Below, one piece after another: positions 32,297 through 45,400 of a stretch of DNA of 64,000 nt (its first letter is position 1; every line of letters begins with the position of its first letter). The stretch comes from Symbiodinium natans (Eukaryota > Sar > Dinophyceae > Suessiales > Symbiodiniaceae). A model generated the notes under the pieces. That model did no database searches. It was not told where the DNA came from and worked only from the letters and a program-made list of their open reading frames with translations. The stretch spans positions 423,203 through 487,202 of the forward strand of contig CAJNDS010000458.1 of assembly GCA_905221605.1 (NCBI GenBank), given 5' to 3'. The translations under genes and the position numbers were made by a program.

Positions 32297-33588
32297 GGTG
32301 TTGGTATTGGGTCTCTTATAGGACTTTTAGGGTTCAGGGTTGGGGCTGTCTCATGCCACACTTTCTCAGGGCGGGGATCTGTTTGTAGAGGGCCTAAAGG
32401 TCTTGGAGTGCAGGAGTGTAAGGTTTCACTTAAGCTGCTCGGAATTGGTGTTTTGAGGCCTGCGCAGAAGGCAGGCCGATGCAATTGGCCCTAAAGGACC
32501 CTCAGGAACCTAAATCCTAAAGTTACAGACCCTGAGCCCTGAACCCGAAACAGGGGGGTACTCCTAGACCTCCTAGGACTTTCAGGAAAACCGTCTGAGG
32601 CATCATCTACCTGTGGAAGATCTGCACCCGCAAGAGCTGCTCTTGCAAGCTCTGCTCGGACCCCAGCCACAACGCAGACAAGCACACGCGCACGCGCACG
32701 CGCATGCGCGCATGCGCGCGCCCACACACACACACTAACATCATAGTGAGCAGGGTAGAGAGTTTTAGAGTTTCAATCACATCATAATAAATAATATCAA
32801 GCACGCCCCGCAGAGATAATTCCCATTTCAGTTAAATAGGCTCCTCCGAAACCCCTACCCTCACTCTATGCATATAGTATTCCGCTCTGATCCCTAAACC
32901 CTACATCCCTAACGCCAAAGCCTGGAACCCTAACTGAGGGTGATGGTGAAGAGTTTCGGGTTTCGCCGTGGCCTTCCTTGGATTCGGGCCGGCTATGGGT
33001 TTGGATTTTGCGTTAGAACGCCGAGAGCACGCATCTGAAACCTGAAAACCCCTAAGCCCTAAAGCCCTACACTGAAGCCCCCAAACTTCTTAAGACCACC
33101 CAAACCTCAAAAAGACTCTACAACCCCGACCCTCCAAGCCTTAGATTCTACAACCCACACATCCCAAGACCCTCAAGCCCCTTCAGCCCTGAAACTCGCC
33201 CTAAATCCTCAAGCCCTAAACCCTAAACCCGGTCGTTGCACCAGCAAAAGGCCACTACATTGAAAAAAACAACAGCCCCCAAACCCCAAAACCCAAACCC
33301 CAAACCCCAAACCCGAAACCCGAAACCCGAAACCCGAAACCCGAAACCCGAAACCCTAACCCGTAACCCCTAGAGCCCAAGCCCTGCCAAGATCCCCCAC
33401 CAAGTACCCTTTCTACCCTACACACCCCAAGGTACACGTAGGGCCTTATGAAGGGGTACTTGGTGGGTCCGGGTCAACCTAAATCCCTAAAACCAAAAAC
33501 CTAAACCCTGAACCCTATACCCTATACCCTAAACCCTAAACCCTAAACCCTGAACCCTGAACCCTGAACCCTGAACCCTAAACCCTAG

Positions 33589-36469
33589 CTATCCTGAAGG
33601 CCGGAATCAGTACCGGACGCTGGACCTGCTGGGCGCTGGTGGCTATGGCCACCTGCGAGAGTTTACTTCAGGTTGAGGGCACCTCGGGTGGTTCAGGGTT
33701 TAGGGTTCAGGGTTCAGGGTTCAGGGTTTAGGGTTTAGGGTTTAGGGCTTAAGGTTTCGGATTGAAGGTTATGGCTTTACGGGGGAGTGGGGCTGCTGAG
33801 GGTATCTGATGCGGGCTTATGTGGCACCCTAAACCTTACACCCTAAACCCTGAACCCTTGAACCTTAAGCCCTAAACCCGTAAACCCTAACGCGAATCCC
33901 CCCACACAGCTTCTGGACCTTTCGGTTCTGCATTTGGACCACTTCGCAAGAACGTCTTTTGTTTAGGTTTCAGGGTTTAGGGTGTAGGTTCTAAGGTTTA
34001 GGGTTTAGCGCGACCTTTTCAACTTGCGAGCTTGTTCGGTGGTTCTCGGCTTTGCCCTTCTATGCTTGGATCTCTAGATGAAGGAGGGGGGTTCACGCTA
34101 GACCCTGTCAACCCTATAGACCTTATGAACCCTATCAACCTCATCAACCCTGCACCCTAAGCCCCAAACCTCAAACCCTAAGCCCTAAACCTTAAACTCG
34201 AAACTCTAAACCCGAAACCCCAAACCCAAACTCTAAACAATAAACCCTAAACCCTGACACCCTAGACCCTAACCCTAAACCCCAAACCCCAAACCCTACA
34301 CCCTAAATCCTAAACCCTAAACCCTGCTGAGGCTCCGTCTACCTCGTGGAGCGCCTCCCGGATTTGGAGCGCTACGTCTCCAAGAAGTGGCCCGGCCTGT
34401 CATTTCGGGTTTAGGGTTTAGGGTTTAGGGTTTAGGGTTTAGGGTTTAGGGTTTAGGGTTTAGGGTTTAGGCGAATTAGGGTGTGTCCCAAAAACGCCCT
34501 TTAACTTCCGTTTCGGGTTTCAAGGGTTTAAGGTTCAGGGTTTGGGGTTTCAGGATTTCGGGTTTCAACACTTTATGATGTAGTCTTGGGGGGTTTGGGG
34601 TCGAGGGCGTTTTTTGCTTCAAGGGTGAGGCTGTACGGTCTGCTTTCAGGTTTTTTCTGCATAATTATCATCAGGGTTTAGGGTTCGGTTCAAACCCTCA
34701 ACCCCAAACCCCAAACCCCAAACCCCAAACCCCAAACCCCAAACCCCAAACCCCAAACCCCAAACCCCAAACCCCAAACCCCAAACCCCAAACCCAAACC
34801 CCAAACCCTAAACCCTAAACCCTAAACCCAAACCCTGAACCCTAACCCCAAACCCCAAACCCTAAACCCTAAACCCTAAACCCCAGGTCTCATGTGCAGG
34901 AGGCCTCTCTCGTAGATCATGGTCAACCCTAAACCCTAAACCCTAAACCCTAAACCCTAAACCCCGACTTCCCCAGGATTCCGGTGCGGGAGATCACCGA
35001 GGTGGATGAGTACAGCCGCGAAGCCAAGGCAGCGTCTGCTTCCCCGACTCACCCCAAAGGCTAAAGTGAGGGTTTAGGGTTTAGGGTTTGAGGATTTAGG
35101 AGGGTTTAGGGTTAAGGGTTAAGGGTTTAGGGTTTAGGGCTTAGGGTTTAGGGTGACCTCAAATCTCAACCCTGGTTGATGTAGGGCCGACGCTTCGTAT
35201 TTTCATCTCCTGTTCCGAGAACCCTTCAGCCTCAAGAACGAGCTTCAGGAGCTTAGGGCGTAGGGCTCAGGGCTCCAGATTTGGGAAGAAGAGCCCTGAA
35301 CCGTTACAAGAAGCCCTTTGATCCCCCCCAGTCTTTCAACCATCCCAACAACACGCTCAAAAGCCATCCCACAGAAGCCTTCCGAACACCATCCTAACTT
35401 TATGAGGCGTTTGGCGCGTTTAGTAGGTTTAGGAGTTTCGGGTTTCGCAAGCCTAGACCCTCCAGCCGTAAATCTTTAGCCCTAGGGCCTTTCATGCGAA
35501 GCTTGCCACCCGCATTTTTGAGAAATCTCAACAAAGGGCCCTGAAGTCTTGTGGCTTCCCATGGGGTTTGGGGTTGAGGGATTTAGGGTTTAGGGTGTAG
35601 GGTTTAGGGCTTGTTTAACAGCATCTGCTAAAAGGACATGGCGGGCTCATGATGGAAGTTGCTTTCAGCCTTACCGGTTTGGCTTTCCGTGGGGCGTCAG
35701 GCTTCTCAGGGCTTGCCTCGAACCCTAAAGCCCTAGACCCTAAACCTAAACCCTAAACCCCAAAAAGCTTCGGAAGCCGAGCAGGAGTTGATCATGCTGC
35801 GGCACAAGCACATCGTCTCCTACGAGGTTGGATTCCACTCCTTAAGGGCAACGCGTGTAGTGGTTTAGGGTTTAGGGTGTAGGGTGTAGGGTGTAGGGTT
35901 TGGGGTAGTTCCTTCTTCCGGGGGGGGGGGGAGGTTGTAAGATCAGGGGTGTAGGGGATTCACCGAAAGACGAATTCTGCCCGCACAGATAAACGCCCAC
36001 CCCGTGACCCCAAGCCCGACAACTCGCCCCCCCCCCCCCCCCAAAAAAAAAAAACTAAACCCTAAACCCCAACTACCCAGACCCCGAAAAAGGACTCCGT
36101 AGTATACCCTAAACCCCACAACAAGGACTCTGTAGTAAACCCGAAACCCAAAACAAGGACCCTGTGTAGAATTCATATGCGGGCCCCGCCCTTAGAAAAA
36201 ATTCGACCCGGGGGGGGGGGTGGGGTGGGGGGCGGGGGGCGGGGGGCGGGGGAACCGCTGCAACCGCTGCAACCCTAAACCCTAAACCCTAAACCCTAAA
36301 CCCTAAACCCTAAACCCTAAACCCTAAACCCTAAACCCTAAACCCTAAACCCTGTTTAGGGTGGCTGCGCCCTAAGCTTGCCCAGGAGGATTTCGTCCAC
36401 GTGGAGTACGGCGGATTTGAGCCCAAGACGTGCCCCCCGGGGGCTCCCCTCCACGCGGGCGCTTGGGAC
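33589..36469 (+). CDS. Protein kinase N-lobe, five exons; catalytic lobe not found
   Basis: Exons 33589-33647, 34332-34386, 34977-35028, 35785-35826 and 36386-36469. They read PEGRNQYRTLDLLGAGGYG, SVYLVERLPDLERYVSKK, IPVREITEVDEYSREAK, ELIMLRHKHIVSYE and EDFVHVEYGGFEPK. The glycine loop GAGGYGSV, the beta-3 lysine (VSKK) and the alpha-C glutamate region followed by HKHIV are the N-lobe of a Ser/Thr kinase, perhaps NEK-like. Introns are GC-AG 33648-34331, GT-AG 34387-34976, GC-AG 35029-35784 and GT-AG 35827-36385. For 35785 a GCC-GAG-CAG acceptor upstream is an alternative. I searched 36470-39426 for HRD and DFG exons and saw none, so the gene may be truncated or disrupted, or the rest may be unrecognised. 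Upstream exons are also missing. Confidence 0.7.
34689..34800. repeat. CCCCAAA array (telomere variant)
   Basis: About 15 units of AAACCCC, one C more and one T fewer than the canonical heptamer, grading into CCCTAAA by 34810-34880, at the 3' end of kinase intron 34387-34976. Confidence 0.95.
36027..36054. repeat. C16-A12 homopolymer junction
   Basis: A run of C directly joined to a run of A. On the other strand it is T-run/G-run. Equivalent tracts are at 3853-3879, 48399-48436, 50364-50401, 58779-58811 and 63464-63489. Confidence 0.9.
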
Positions 36470-39426
36470 GTCTTGCAGAGGTTTAGGGTTTAGGGTTTAG
36501 GGTTTAGGGTTTAGGGTTTAGGGTTTGGGGTTTAGGGTTTAGGGTTTAGGGTTAAGGGCTTAGGGTTTAGGGTTTCGGGTTTAGGTTTCAGGTTTCAGGT
36601 TCAGAGCCAGAGGGGTGATAGGGCTCAGGGTTTCGGATTGTGTAGCTTGGAGACGTATATATTTATCCTGACTTTTGGGAGGCGGGTGTCGGGCAAGGGG
36701 GGGGGAGGGTCGGTTGATCGTTTGGAGGTCTTTGTTTCTGGCCCTGCCGCCCCTTCCACTCGTCGTGTAGGGCACGGAAAGGGCCCACAGCGTAGAACAC
36801 CCGAAGCCCGAAACCGCCAGAGGCATAAGGGGTGCAGAGCTTAGGGTTTGAGACTTTTTGGGGGGTTTGGGGTTTAGGGCCGTTTAGGGCTCATGGTGGG
36901 TATTGGTCATGGGGGAGGGGGATGGAGATCGGAATGCCATAGTCAACCTGGCGCCCCAACATGGCATGCCTCGAACCATCGTGTGCAAGCCGGCCTGCCC
37001 CATCCGATTGTTGAAGCCTTCTGCACAGGCCCAAAAAAACACAGCTCTATTTGGGGGTTTCCGAAAATAGGGGGTGCCCTTGCTCTTGGGGTATATTTTG
37101 GGGTACCCCTATTTTGGGAAAACCCCAATTTCTAACCCTAGAAACCTTAAAACCCGGGACCAAAACGACCCTTAACTCTTCGGCTCAAGTGCTTTAATCA
37201 CGGGCTTTCCATCGAATTTTGTGTCCCCTGAGCGACATGTCTCTGCCGGGGCCTCTATTTCCGTGCCTCGGGTTTAGGCTTCTAGCTGAAGGGCATTTTG
37301 GAGTTCTGTGTGGAGGTTTAAGGAGCACTTCGTAAGCCTTAAGGCTTAAGGGTTCTTGAGGTTAAGGGTTTCGGAGCTTAGAGAGGCCTGCGGAGGGATT
37401 TACAGGTGTTTAGGCTAAGGGTTTAGGGTTTAGGGTTTAGGGTTTAGGGTTTAGGGTTTAGGGTTTAGGGTTTAGGGTTTAGGGTTTAGGGTTTAGGGTT
37501 TAGGGTTAGGAGGGTTTAGGCGTTTCGAGGTGACAGGGCGCTTGGGCGATTTATGATGGGTGCAGAAGCTTGGCAAAGCTGCTCGAATGCTGGCTCCTCC
37601 AATCCTACACCTACCACCCCGCCCCCGCCCCCCCCCCCCCTTCCAAGAAAACTTCTGAGCCCGAAGCCAGAACGCAAAGAAACACCAAACCCTAAACCTC
37701 CTGAACCCCAACCCCCCCCCCCGGCTCCAAAGCCACAGCGTACGTTCCGCGCCCCGCGGCCTGAAACCCCTCCAAAACTCGGAGCCCTTCTGCTTTTCAG
37801 GGCCTACTGGGTCACTGCATAGGTGTTGGAGCTTAGACAGATCTTCGGGCTGTCTGGTTTGGGAGTTGGGGTTCGTTAGCGGGTTTATGTAAGGGTTGGG
37901 GGTTGGGCTGAAGGCTTCGGGGCTGACATGGAATTTTGGGCCCCTTATCGTTCAACTGCTACAACTGTGGGCTTCGCAAGGCTTAGAGATCCCTTGCCTT
38001 GGCTTAGGGATTGAGAAGTCTTAGATGTGGGCATGCTGAAAGAGATGAGCCCCACGCTCCACCCTAACCCTAAACCCTAAACCCTAAACCCTAAACCCTA
38101 AACCCTAAACCCTAAACCCTAAACCCTAAACCCCAGGGGGGCCTCCTGTGTTTTTTTTTCGAGTGCGGAGGCCTATCCCGGAGGGCTTCAAGACGGAGGC
38201 ATCTCCAACATCCTGAAGTTGAGGGGTTTAGGGTTTAGGGTTTAGGGTTTAGGGTTTAGGGTTTAGGGTTTGGGGATGAAGGACTTGGGAAGAGAGTCTG
38301 GGGATTCGAGATTAGGGTTTAGGGGACAGGGAATGATGGCTTCGGGGGGTTCTACACTAGCAAGGTGAAGAAGGGGCGCCCAGGAGCCCAGCATCCTCGA
38401 CCCCGATCCCAAACCCTAGGGTTTAGGGTTTAGGGTTTAGGGTTTAGGGTTTAGGGCTTAGGGTTTAGGGTTTAGGGTTTGGGGTTTAGGGTTTAGGGTT
38501 TAGGGTTTAGGGCTGCAAGTCCTGAGCCCCAAAGCACGGAAACCTTGATCCCTCAACCCTCCCTCCCCTCCGCTCCCCTCCAGAGAAAATGTTGAGGGTT
38601 TAGGGTTTAGGATTTAGGGGCAACTAAAGCAAAACTCCAAGAAATAGCCAAGAAGCCAGTCGCGCTTTTAACCCCCCCCCCCCCCCCCCCCCCCCGTTCT
38701 CCCCCCCTACGAAACCCTCGAGCCATGAATCCCGCCACCCTGAACCCAAGTCCTCCCAACCCTATAGCAAACCCCATGAACCCCATTAAAAATACAAAAA
38801 ACCGTACCGAGACCCGTGGAGGAGTGTTTGCGTCCAGCCATGGAGCCACACGCAAGGAACAGAAGGCCCTCGTGCGAGAAAATCCGTGGGACCAAATGCC
38901 AGAGGGCGCACCATGACAGCTGAGAGGCGACCGAGACCCTTGACCTCCTCGAGCTGCGCCGAGACACCCTAGACCCTAAACCCTGAACCCTAAACCCTAA
39001 ACCCTAAACCCTAACACTGCTTCAACTGGTGCCTGGTTCTTGTTCAATGCCGACATCACTGGAGCTTTCTGCAAGGGGACCAACCCTGCCAGACCCCAAG
39101 ATAAACCCTCTCAAAAGACCCTAAACCCTAAACCCTAAACCCTAAACCCTAAACCCTAAACCCTAAACCCTAAACCCTAAACCCTAAACCCTAAACTACA
39201 ACCCCAACACAAACCCCTGTTACAACAAGTCCTTTACGGAAACCGTGGAAGCCCCGTTTTTCTCCCCTAGAAGAATCTTATCATATAAACCCTACAATCC
39301 CTCCTGGGTCCCTAAACCCTAAACCCTGAACCAAAAACCCTAAACCCTAGACCCTAGACCCTAAACCCTCAACCCGAAACCCAACCCTAAACCTTACACC
39401 CTAACCCCCCAAAACCCTTTGCGAAG
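36470..39426. other. Repeat-rich interval between kinase and cyclophilin exons
   Basis: It contains TTTAGGG arrays (36480-36590, 37422-37505, 38223-38275, 38416-38515), CCCTAAA arrays (38060-38132, 38970-39012, 39117-39195) and an H4-like palindrome (37050-37128). Poly-C tracts lie at 37630-37640, 37705-37722 and 38670-38694. A GC-rich segment at 38160-38215 might be a short exon (possible reading PEGFKTEAS), but it matches no family I know. Confidence 0.5.
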
Positions 39427-42400
39427 GCCGGGGAGTGGACTGACGAGGCGAAGGAGCGCTTCTTTGGGGCGAAGAACGAGGAGGCGACGCAAGGGGGATT
39501 TGGGTTTGGGGTTTGGGGTTTAGGGTTTCGGGGTTGGGGTCAGGTTCGGGTTTAGGCTTTAGGGCTCAGGGTTTGGGGTTTAGGTTTGTTCGGGTTGGAT
39601 GTATATAGGCTCGTATGGGTTGACCTGGTCAGAAGCTGTGTCTGTTGTCTAGATTCTGGATACACAGTGCTTGCGTTTACGGGGGTTGGGTTTTCTTTGT
39701 GTCCCACCCGGAACATTGCTCGATGAACCCTAAAACCCCAAAGCCTAAACCCTAAACCCCAAGCCCTAAACCCTATAAGCCCTGAAGCGACATGTCTCTC
39801 TCAGGCCATGAAGAAGTGGGCCGACGGACAGCCGCCTGGACAGCGAAAGCCCTTAGCCAATCTTGCGCCCAAATTGAACCCGGAACCCTGGACCTTACCA
39901 CGAAGACTTAGGGTTTAGGTTTAGGGTTTAGGGTTTAGGGTTTAGGGTCTAGGGTCTAGGGTTTAGGGTTTAGGGTCCTGTCACCAGGACCCAGAGTGGG
40001 CCCTCATTCCCTTTTTCTAGGTTCCCTGATAAGACCTAAACCAAAAAGTCTAGCCAGTTTGTTCCAAGGTTACTCTGTGGTCTAGTAAATATGTTCAATA
40101 TGCAATATATACAAGGTCGTGTAGAGTATATGTTTCATCATACGCAGTATGTTCATTCAGCCAAGGTATGCAGTATATCATGCATGGAAGTTGATGAATA
40201 GTAGTTCGAAGATGAACAAGTACGCGTACCATAGCATCTGATTTTCTGTACATTCATCATGCATCTCGTTGAGCAGAAATATCATGAACAGCTTTAGTAT
40301 ATACACATACATGCGAAGATTGTGGTAATTACACTACACATTATGGTAAGTACATGCCGCGTAACTTTTCGTCGTGCGGTTTATATACCATTCGGGAAAA
40401 TCTTCGTTTTTTGCTTTTCCTGCTTTCGTGCTCGGTCCCCGCATGATGGTGTAGTCTGGATCAAGGCCTTTGCGTTGTGACAAAGATGCTCCGCGCTTGC
40501 CAAATAACCCGAAACCTTGAACCCTAAACCCTAAACCCTAAACCTTAAACCTTAAACCTAAAGCGAACCATCCCCGAAACCCTGAACCTCTCACGGTAGC
40601 AGCAGGGGTGTTTGGCTTCTACTGCGCGTGTGTTTGCACACGAGGATTTGCGGACGAGAAGTACTCCTAACCCCCTAAACCCAAAGCCCTATTAGGGGTT
40701 ATTTGCGGGGTTATTTAGGGTTCAGGGTTTAGGGTTCAGGGTGGGGTGTAGCGTTTAGGGTTTAGGGCTCAAGGGCTAAAGGAGGGACCTTATAAGGGGC
40801 CTCAGGGGTTATTCAGGGACTATATCAGTTATGTGTAGGGGTTTTCGCCTAGATGCAGGGTCGACCGAAGGGCCTCTGTTCCCCACTCAACCCGAAGCCG
40901 CAACCTCCTGTACCATGAGTGTAGGGTTTAGGGTTTAGGGTTAGGGTTTAGGGCTTAGGGCTTAGGGCTTAGGGCTTAGGGCTTAGGGCTTAGGGTTTAG
41001 GGTTTAGGGTTTAGGGTTTAGGGTTTCGGGTTTAGGGTTTAGGGTTTAGGGTTTAGGGTTTAGGGTTTAGGATACCCAAGCCACAAACCCAGCGCGTCAG
41101 ACCCTGGATCTGCTTGAACAGCAGTGGAGCTGAGGTTTGCGGTCTGGTGTTTAGGTGGCTTTGGCTCGAGACCCGAAACCCCGAAACCCCTAAACCCTAA
41201 ACCCTGAACCCGAAACCCGAAACCCTAAACCCGAAACCCTAAACCCTAAACCCTAAACCCTGAACCCTAAACCCTAAACCCTAAACCCCAAAGCAGCCCC
41301 AGCCAGACAAAAGGAGAGCTGCTTACAAGGACGAGGGCTCGGACAAGGGCAAGGAGACAGGGGTTTAGGGTTTAGGGTTTAGGCTTTAGGGTCTAGGGTT
41401 TAGGGTTTAGGGTTTCGATTTTAGGGTTTGGGGTTTAGGGTTTAGGGTTTAGGGTTTAGGGTCTAGGGTTTAGGGTTTCGATTTTAGGGTTTGGGGTTTA
41501 GGGTCACTAAGTTTAGGGTTGGCGGGGGGTTCGGTTACGGGGTTTGGGCTCAGGGCCTGGGGCCGCCAAAGGGTTTGGGGTTTCGGGTTCAGTTTTCCCG
41601 CCGTTCTTAGGGCTCAGAGTTTAGGATTTAGGGTTTAGCTGCTAAGATTTACCCTGAAACCTTCCCGGGGGCATTTGCCGGTGGAGAGCCCTAATCTCTG
41701 AATCTCGAGACCGTCCCTAAACCCTAGAACCCTAAACCCCAAAAACCCTAAAGCCTTACAACCTTGGTAGCCCACTGGTACACTTTACCCCTTTTTTGGG
41801 GTTATGGGTTCCCTTGTAAAGTAGCCAACCCAAAAAGCGTGCCCTTATGAAAATATGGTTACTGGGCTACCAAGCAACCCTATGCCCTATACCCTGCACC
41901 GTAAAACCAACACTTGTTTGTGCGGGGTTGGACCGGAATGGGCTTCTGTGATCTTCACACGGCAGAGGGTTCAGGGTTTGCGGGTTAGGGTTTAGGTTTA
42001 GGGTTGATAGAGGGTTGCGAGTTTGGGGGATTACAATTGGGTTTCAAGGTGGAGAGTTCAATGCTTGGGATGAGGGGATACACCCCATACACCCTAAACC
42101 CCAGTGCGCCTTTCGCCGCACTTAGCCTTGTAGATAGTCCGAAACCCCAATTGCCAGTAGCTAGTATGTCCCGAGTGAATGCCGAAGGAGTTGAAGGAGA
42201 AGTATCCCACCGAAGAGGCCACGGTTCGGGTTTGGGGTTCAGGTTTCGGGGTTGACATGCATATAGGTTGTTGATATTGGGGTTTCCGAAATTAGAGGTG
42301 CTTTGTTGGGGTCCTTGGTATACGGGGATCCTACTATTTGGGGGTCTTTATATAGGGTCCCCTATTTTCGTAAACCTCCCCTGTTCAGTTTTCTTCCACT

Positions 42401-45400
42401 GTACTGGCATGTTTCTTTCCAGCTCCGCCTGACAGTAGAGATAATTGCCTTTCGAAATCACGTGGGCATAAGATGGACAGGACTCCAAGAGAGGTACACC
42501 GATATACTTGAATATACTTGCAGTGAACGAAGGATTCTTTTGGAGTCAGATTAGGGCAGCTTCTGTAAACCCATCATTCCTCTGGAAGCAGCTTGAGCGA
42601 CAGGCTTGGTCGTTTGCCGGCCAAAGTTGCTATGGACTCCGTGCTTTCCAGTGCTTCCAACAAATCCGCAGACCTTTTACAAGTCCGAGTCCTTCTGCCC
42701 AGTGGTCGCTCCACCAGCGTTTCCCTTCCCAGGTGTTCCAAGGTGGTTGATCTGAAGACAGCTGTGCAGCAAGCGCTGCAGCAAGGCTTCTTGAGATTTG
42801 TGAGAGATGGTCGGACGTTGGACCCATCCAAATCGCTGGAAGATGAAGGGCTTGAAGATGGGGACTGCCTAACAGCCGTCGTGCAGCAAGCCAAGCTGGT
42901 GGCAACGGATCAAGCCTTTGCCTTGTATTGTCCCGGAGGGGACTTGGTCGTGACATGGGGTGATCCTGCCTGGGGCGGTGATGCAACTGATGTACATGAG
43001 CGGCTGAAGCACGTGCAACATCTTCATGCAGCCCACGCGAATTTTGCTGCCCTTCTTGGGGATGGAAAAGTAGTGACCTGGGGGTCATACTCTGGTGATG
43101 TGCGTGAAGTCCGACACAAGTTGAGAGATGTGAAGAGCGTTCAGGCTTCGTTTGGCGCCTTTGCTGCCATTTTGGCTGACGAGACCGTGGTTACATGGGG
43201 CAATTCCAGTTGTGGTGCGGACAGTACCGAAGTCCAGAATCAGCTGAAGAACGTAAAGCAGATTGAGGCTACACAGTTCGCTTTTGCTGCTGTTCGGTCA
43301 GACGGGACCGTCGTCACATGGGGCGATCCCGAGTGTGGTGGTGACAGCTCAGAAGTGCAAGAAAGGCTAAGACATGTGCAACGCATTGTGAGTGGCTTTG
43401 ATGCTTTTGCTGCCGTGCTAGCAGATAGGACGGTCGTCACTTGGGGCAAGCCTGAGTGCGGTGGTGACGACTCAGCTGTCCGCGATCAGCTGAGAGAGGT
43501 GCAGGATGTGAGGGCCACTAAGGGTTGCTTCGGTGCGTTTGCTGCAATCCTGGCGGACAGATCTGTGGTTACCTGGGGTGACCCTGAGTATGGTGGTGAC
43601 AGTACTGAAGTGCAAGACAAGCTGAAGAGAGTGAAGCAGATCACTGGCGCTTTTGATGCCTTTGCTGCCATCCTCGAGGATGGCAGAGTGGTCACTTGGG
43701 GCAGCCCCGATGTGGGTGGAGACAGCTCTGCTGTCCAAGATCAACTCAAAAACGTGCAGGACATTCAAAGTACAGCCTACGCTTTCGCAGCACTCCTGGC
43801 CGATGGCAGAGTCGTTACTTGGGGCTTGGACAGGTGTGGAGCCGATAGTTCCCAAGTACAAGGTCAGCTTAGACATGTGCAGCAGATCAGAGCTACCAGG
43901 GAATCTTTTGCCGCCCTCTTGCCAGATGGAAGCGTGGTTGCTTGGGGTGATCCTGACACTGGCGGCGACACCGCTGAAGTTGAAGAGCTGCTTCAGTACT
44001 AGGGTCACATCCACGGCGAGGTAAGGAGAGCTGGGTAGCCAACTGGTGAGACGTCTTTCTTGTGTGCTTCCATCGCGGTTCCAGCCGTTTCTTACCATCA
44101 TCTCTCGAAGGCCCCTGACAAGTAATGGCTATGAGGATGCATTCCCTTACGCTGCATGTAGCAAGGATCTAAGACGTTTTTTGGTCTAAAGGGCAGTGAT
44201 TCGGGCGTCCAAGAGACATCTGAAGCCCCAGAACCCCCCCTGTTATCAGGATTTAGGGTTTAGGGTTTAGGGCTTAGGGCTTAGGGTTTAGGGTAGAGTT
44301 CAGGGTTTAGGGTCTCGCCCGCCCCACCCCCCCCCGCCCACCCCCCCCCCCGCCCTTCCCCTTCCCCTCCCCACACAAAAAAACTTAACATACACCCTAA
44401 GGCCCCTAAAAACTTAAAACCCTTGAGCAACCCCCCCCCCCCCCCCCCGCCGCACACGCACACGCACACGCACACGCACACGCACACGCACACGCACACG
44501 CACACGCACACGCACACGCACACGCACACGCACACGCACACGCACACGCACACGCACACGCACACGCACACGCATACGCATACGCATACGCATACGCACA
44601 CACACACACACAAAAAGGAAAACACCAAAACACTGAACATACACCCTCAAGCCCCTCGAAGCCCTCCAAGCCCAAAGTCCGAAACAGCATATGGATGCTA
44701 TTCTGTGTTGTTCGTTCGAGGCTTGTAGGGGGCCATTGGCGGTTTAAGGTTTAGGGCTTCGGGCTTAGGGCTGAGGGTTGAGGGGTTTAGGGGTTGAGGG
44801 TTTAGGGGTTAGGGGTTTAGGGTTTAGGGGTTTAAGAGTTTAGGGGTTAGGGGTTTAGGGTTTAGGGGTTTAGGGTTTAGGGTTTTAGGTTTTAGGGTTG
44901 AGGGCCTTCGTGTTTTGGTTGCTCCGTCTTCAGGGTGTGTTTTGAGTTAAGAAGATGAGGGCTTTTTAGCATTTAGGCATTTAGGGGATGGGCTGAGAAA
45001 CCCTAAACCCTCAACCCTACACTCTACACTCAGGATCTGGAGAAGTCCATCAAGGACCGACGCCAACCATTGGTCTGATGATGGGCTACGCAGCGCTGCA
45101 GCCGCTGGGTTTCGGGGTTTAGGGGTTTACGGGTTTAGGGGTTTAGGGGTTTATGAAGCGGTCGTCGGACGATTTAGGCGAGACAGACGCACGGATCCCT
45201 AGGGGTTTAGGGGTTTAGGGGTTTAGGGGTTTCGGGGTTTAGGGGTTTAGGGGTTTAGGGGTTTAGGGGTTTAGGGGTTTAGGGGTTTAGGGGTTTAGGG
45301 GTTTCGGGGTTTCGGGGTTTCGGGATTTAGGGTTTAGGGGTTTATGGGTTTAGGGTTTAGGCGCACGCGAACCCCAACCTCGAATCCTGTAAGCCCCATT

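Larger units (their letters stand above)
28520..33588. other. Intergenic or intronic repeat-rich DNA without a recognised gene
   Basis: It holds TTTAGGG and CCCTAAA arrays (28598-28660, 30464-30615, 32026-32090, 32201-32253), two H1 hairpins (29456-29551, 32161-32296), TATA-rich microsatellite DNA (31258-31285), a CGCA-rich tract (32680-32735) and several unique stretches. The unique stretches are 28860-29160, 29950-30300, 30620-31000 and 31500-31900. None showed a family I know on either strand. The FtsH 3' end and the promoter or first exons of the next gene must lie here. Confidence 0.5.

Noticed and set aside
32590-32660. Possible minus-strand exon (WLGSEQSLQEQLLRVQIFHR) ending in a GT donor
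   Set aside because: Attractive but isolated; both strands are open and no partner exon was found.
43472-44101. Minus-strand open frame of 209 codons opposite the first RCC1-like gene
   Set aside because: It is the antisense shadow of a strongly repeated sense gene; its sequence has no repeat logic of its own.
44281-44728. Long Cys-Val, Arg-Val, His-Thr and Ala-Cys open frames
   Set aside because: The hexamer minisatellite leaves every frame open on both strands.
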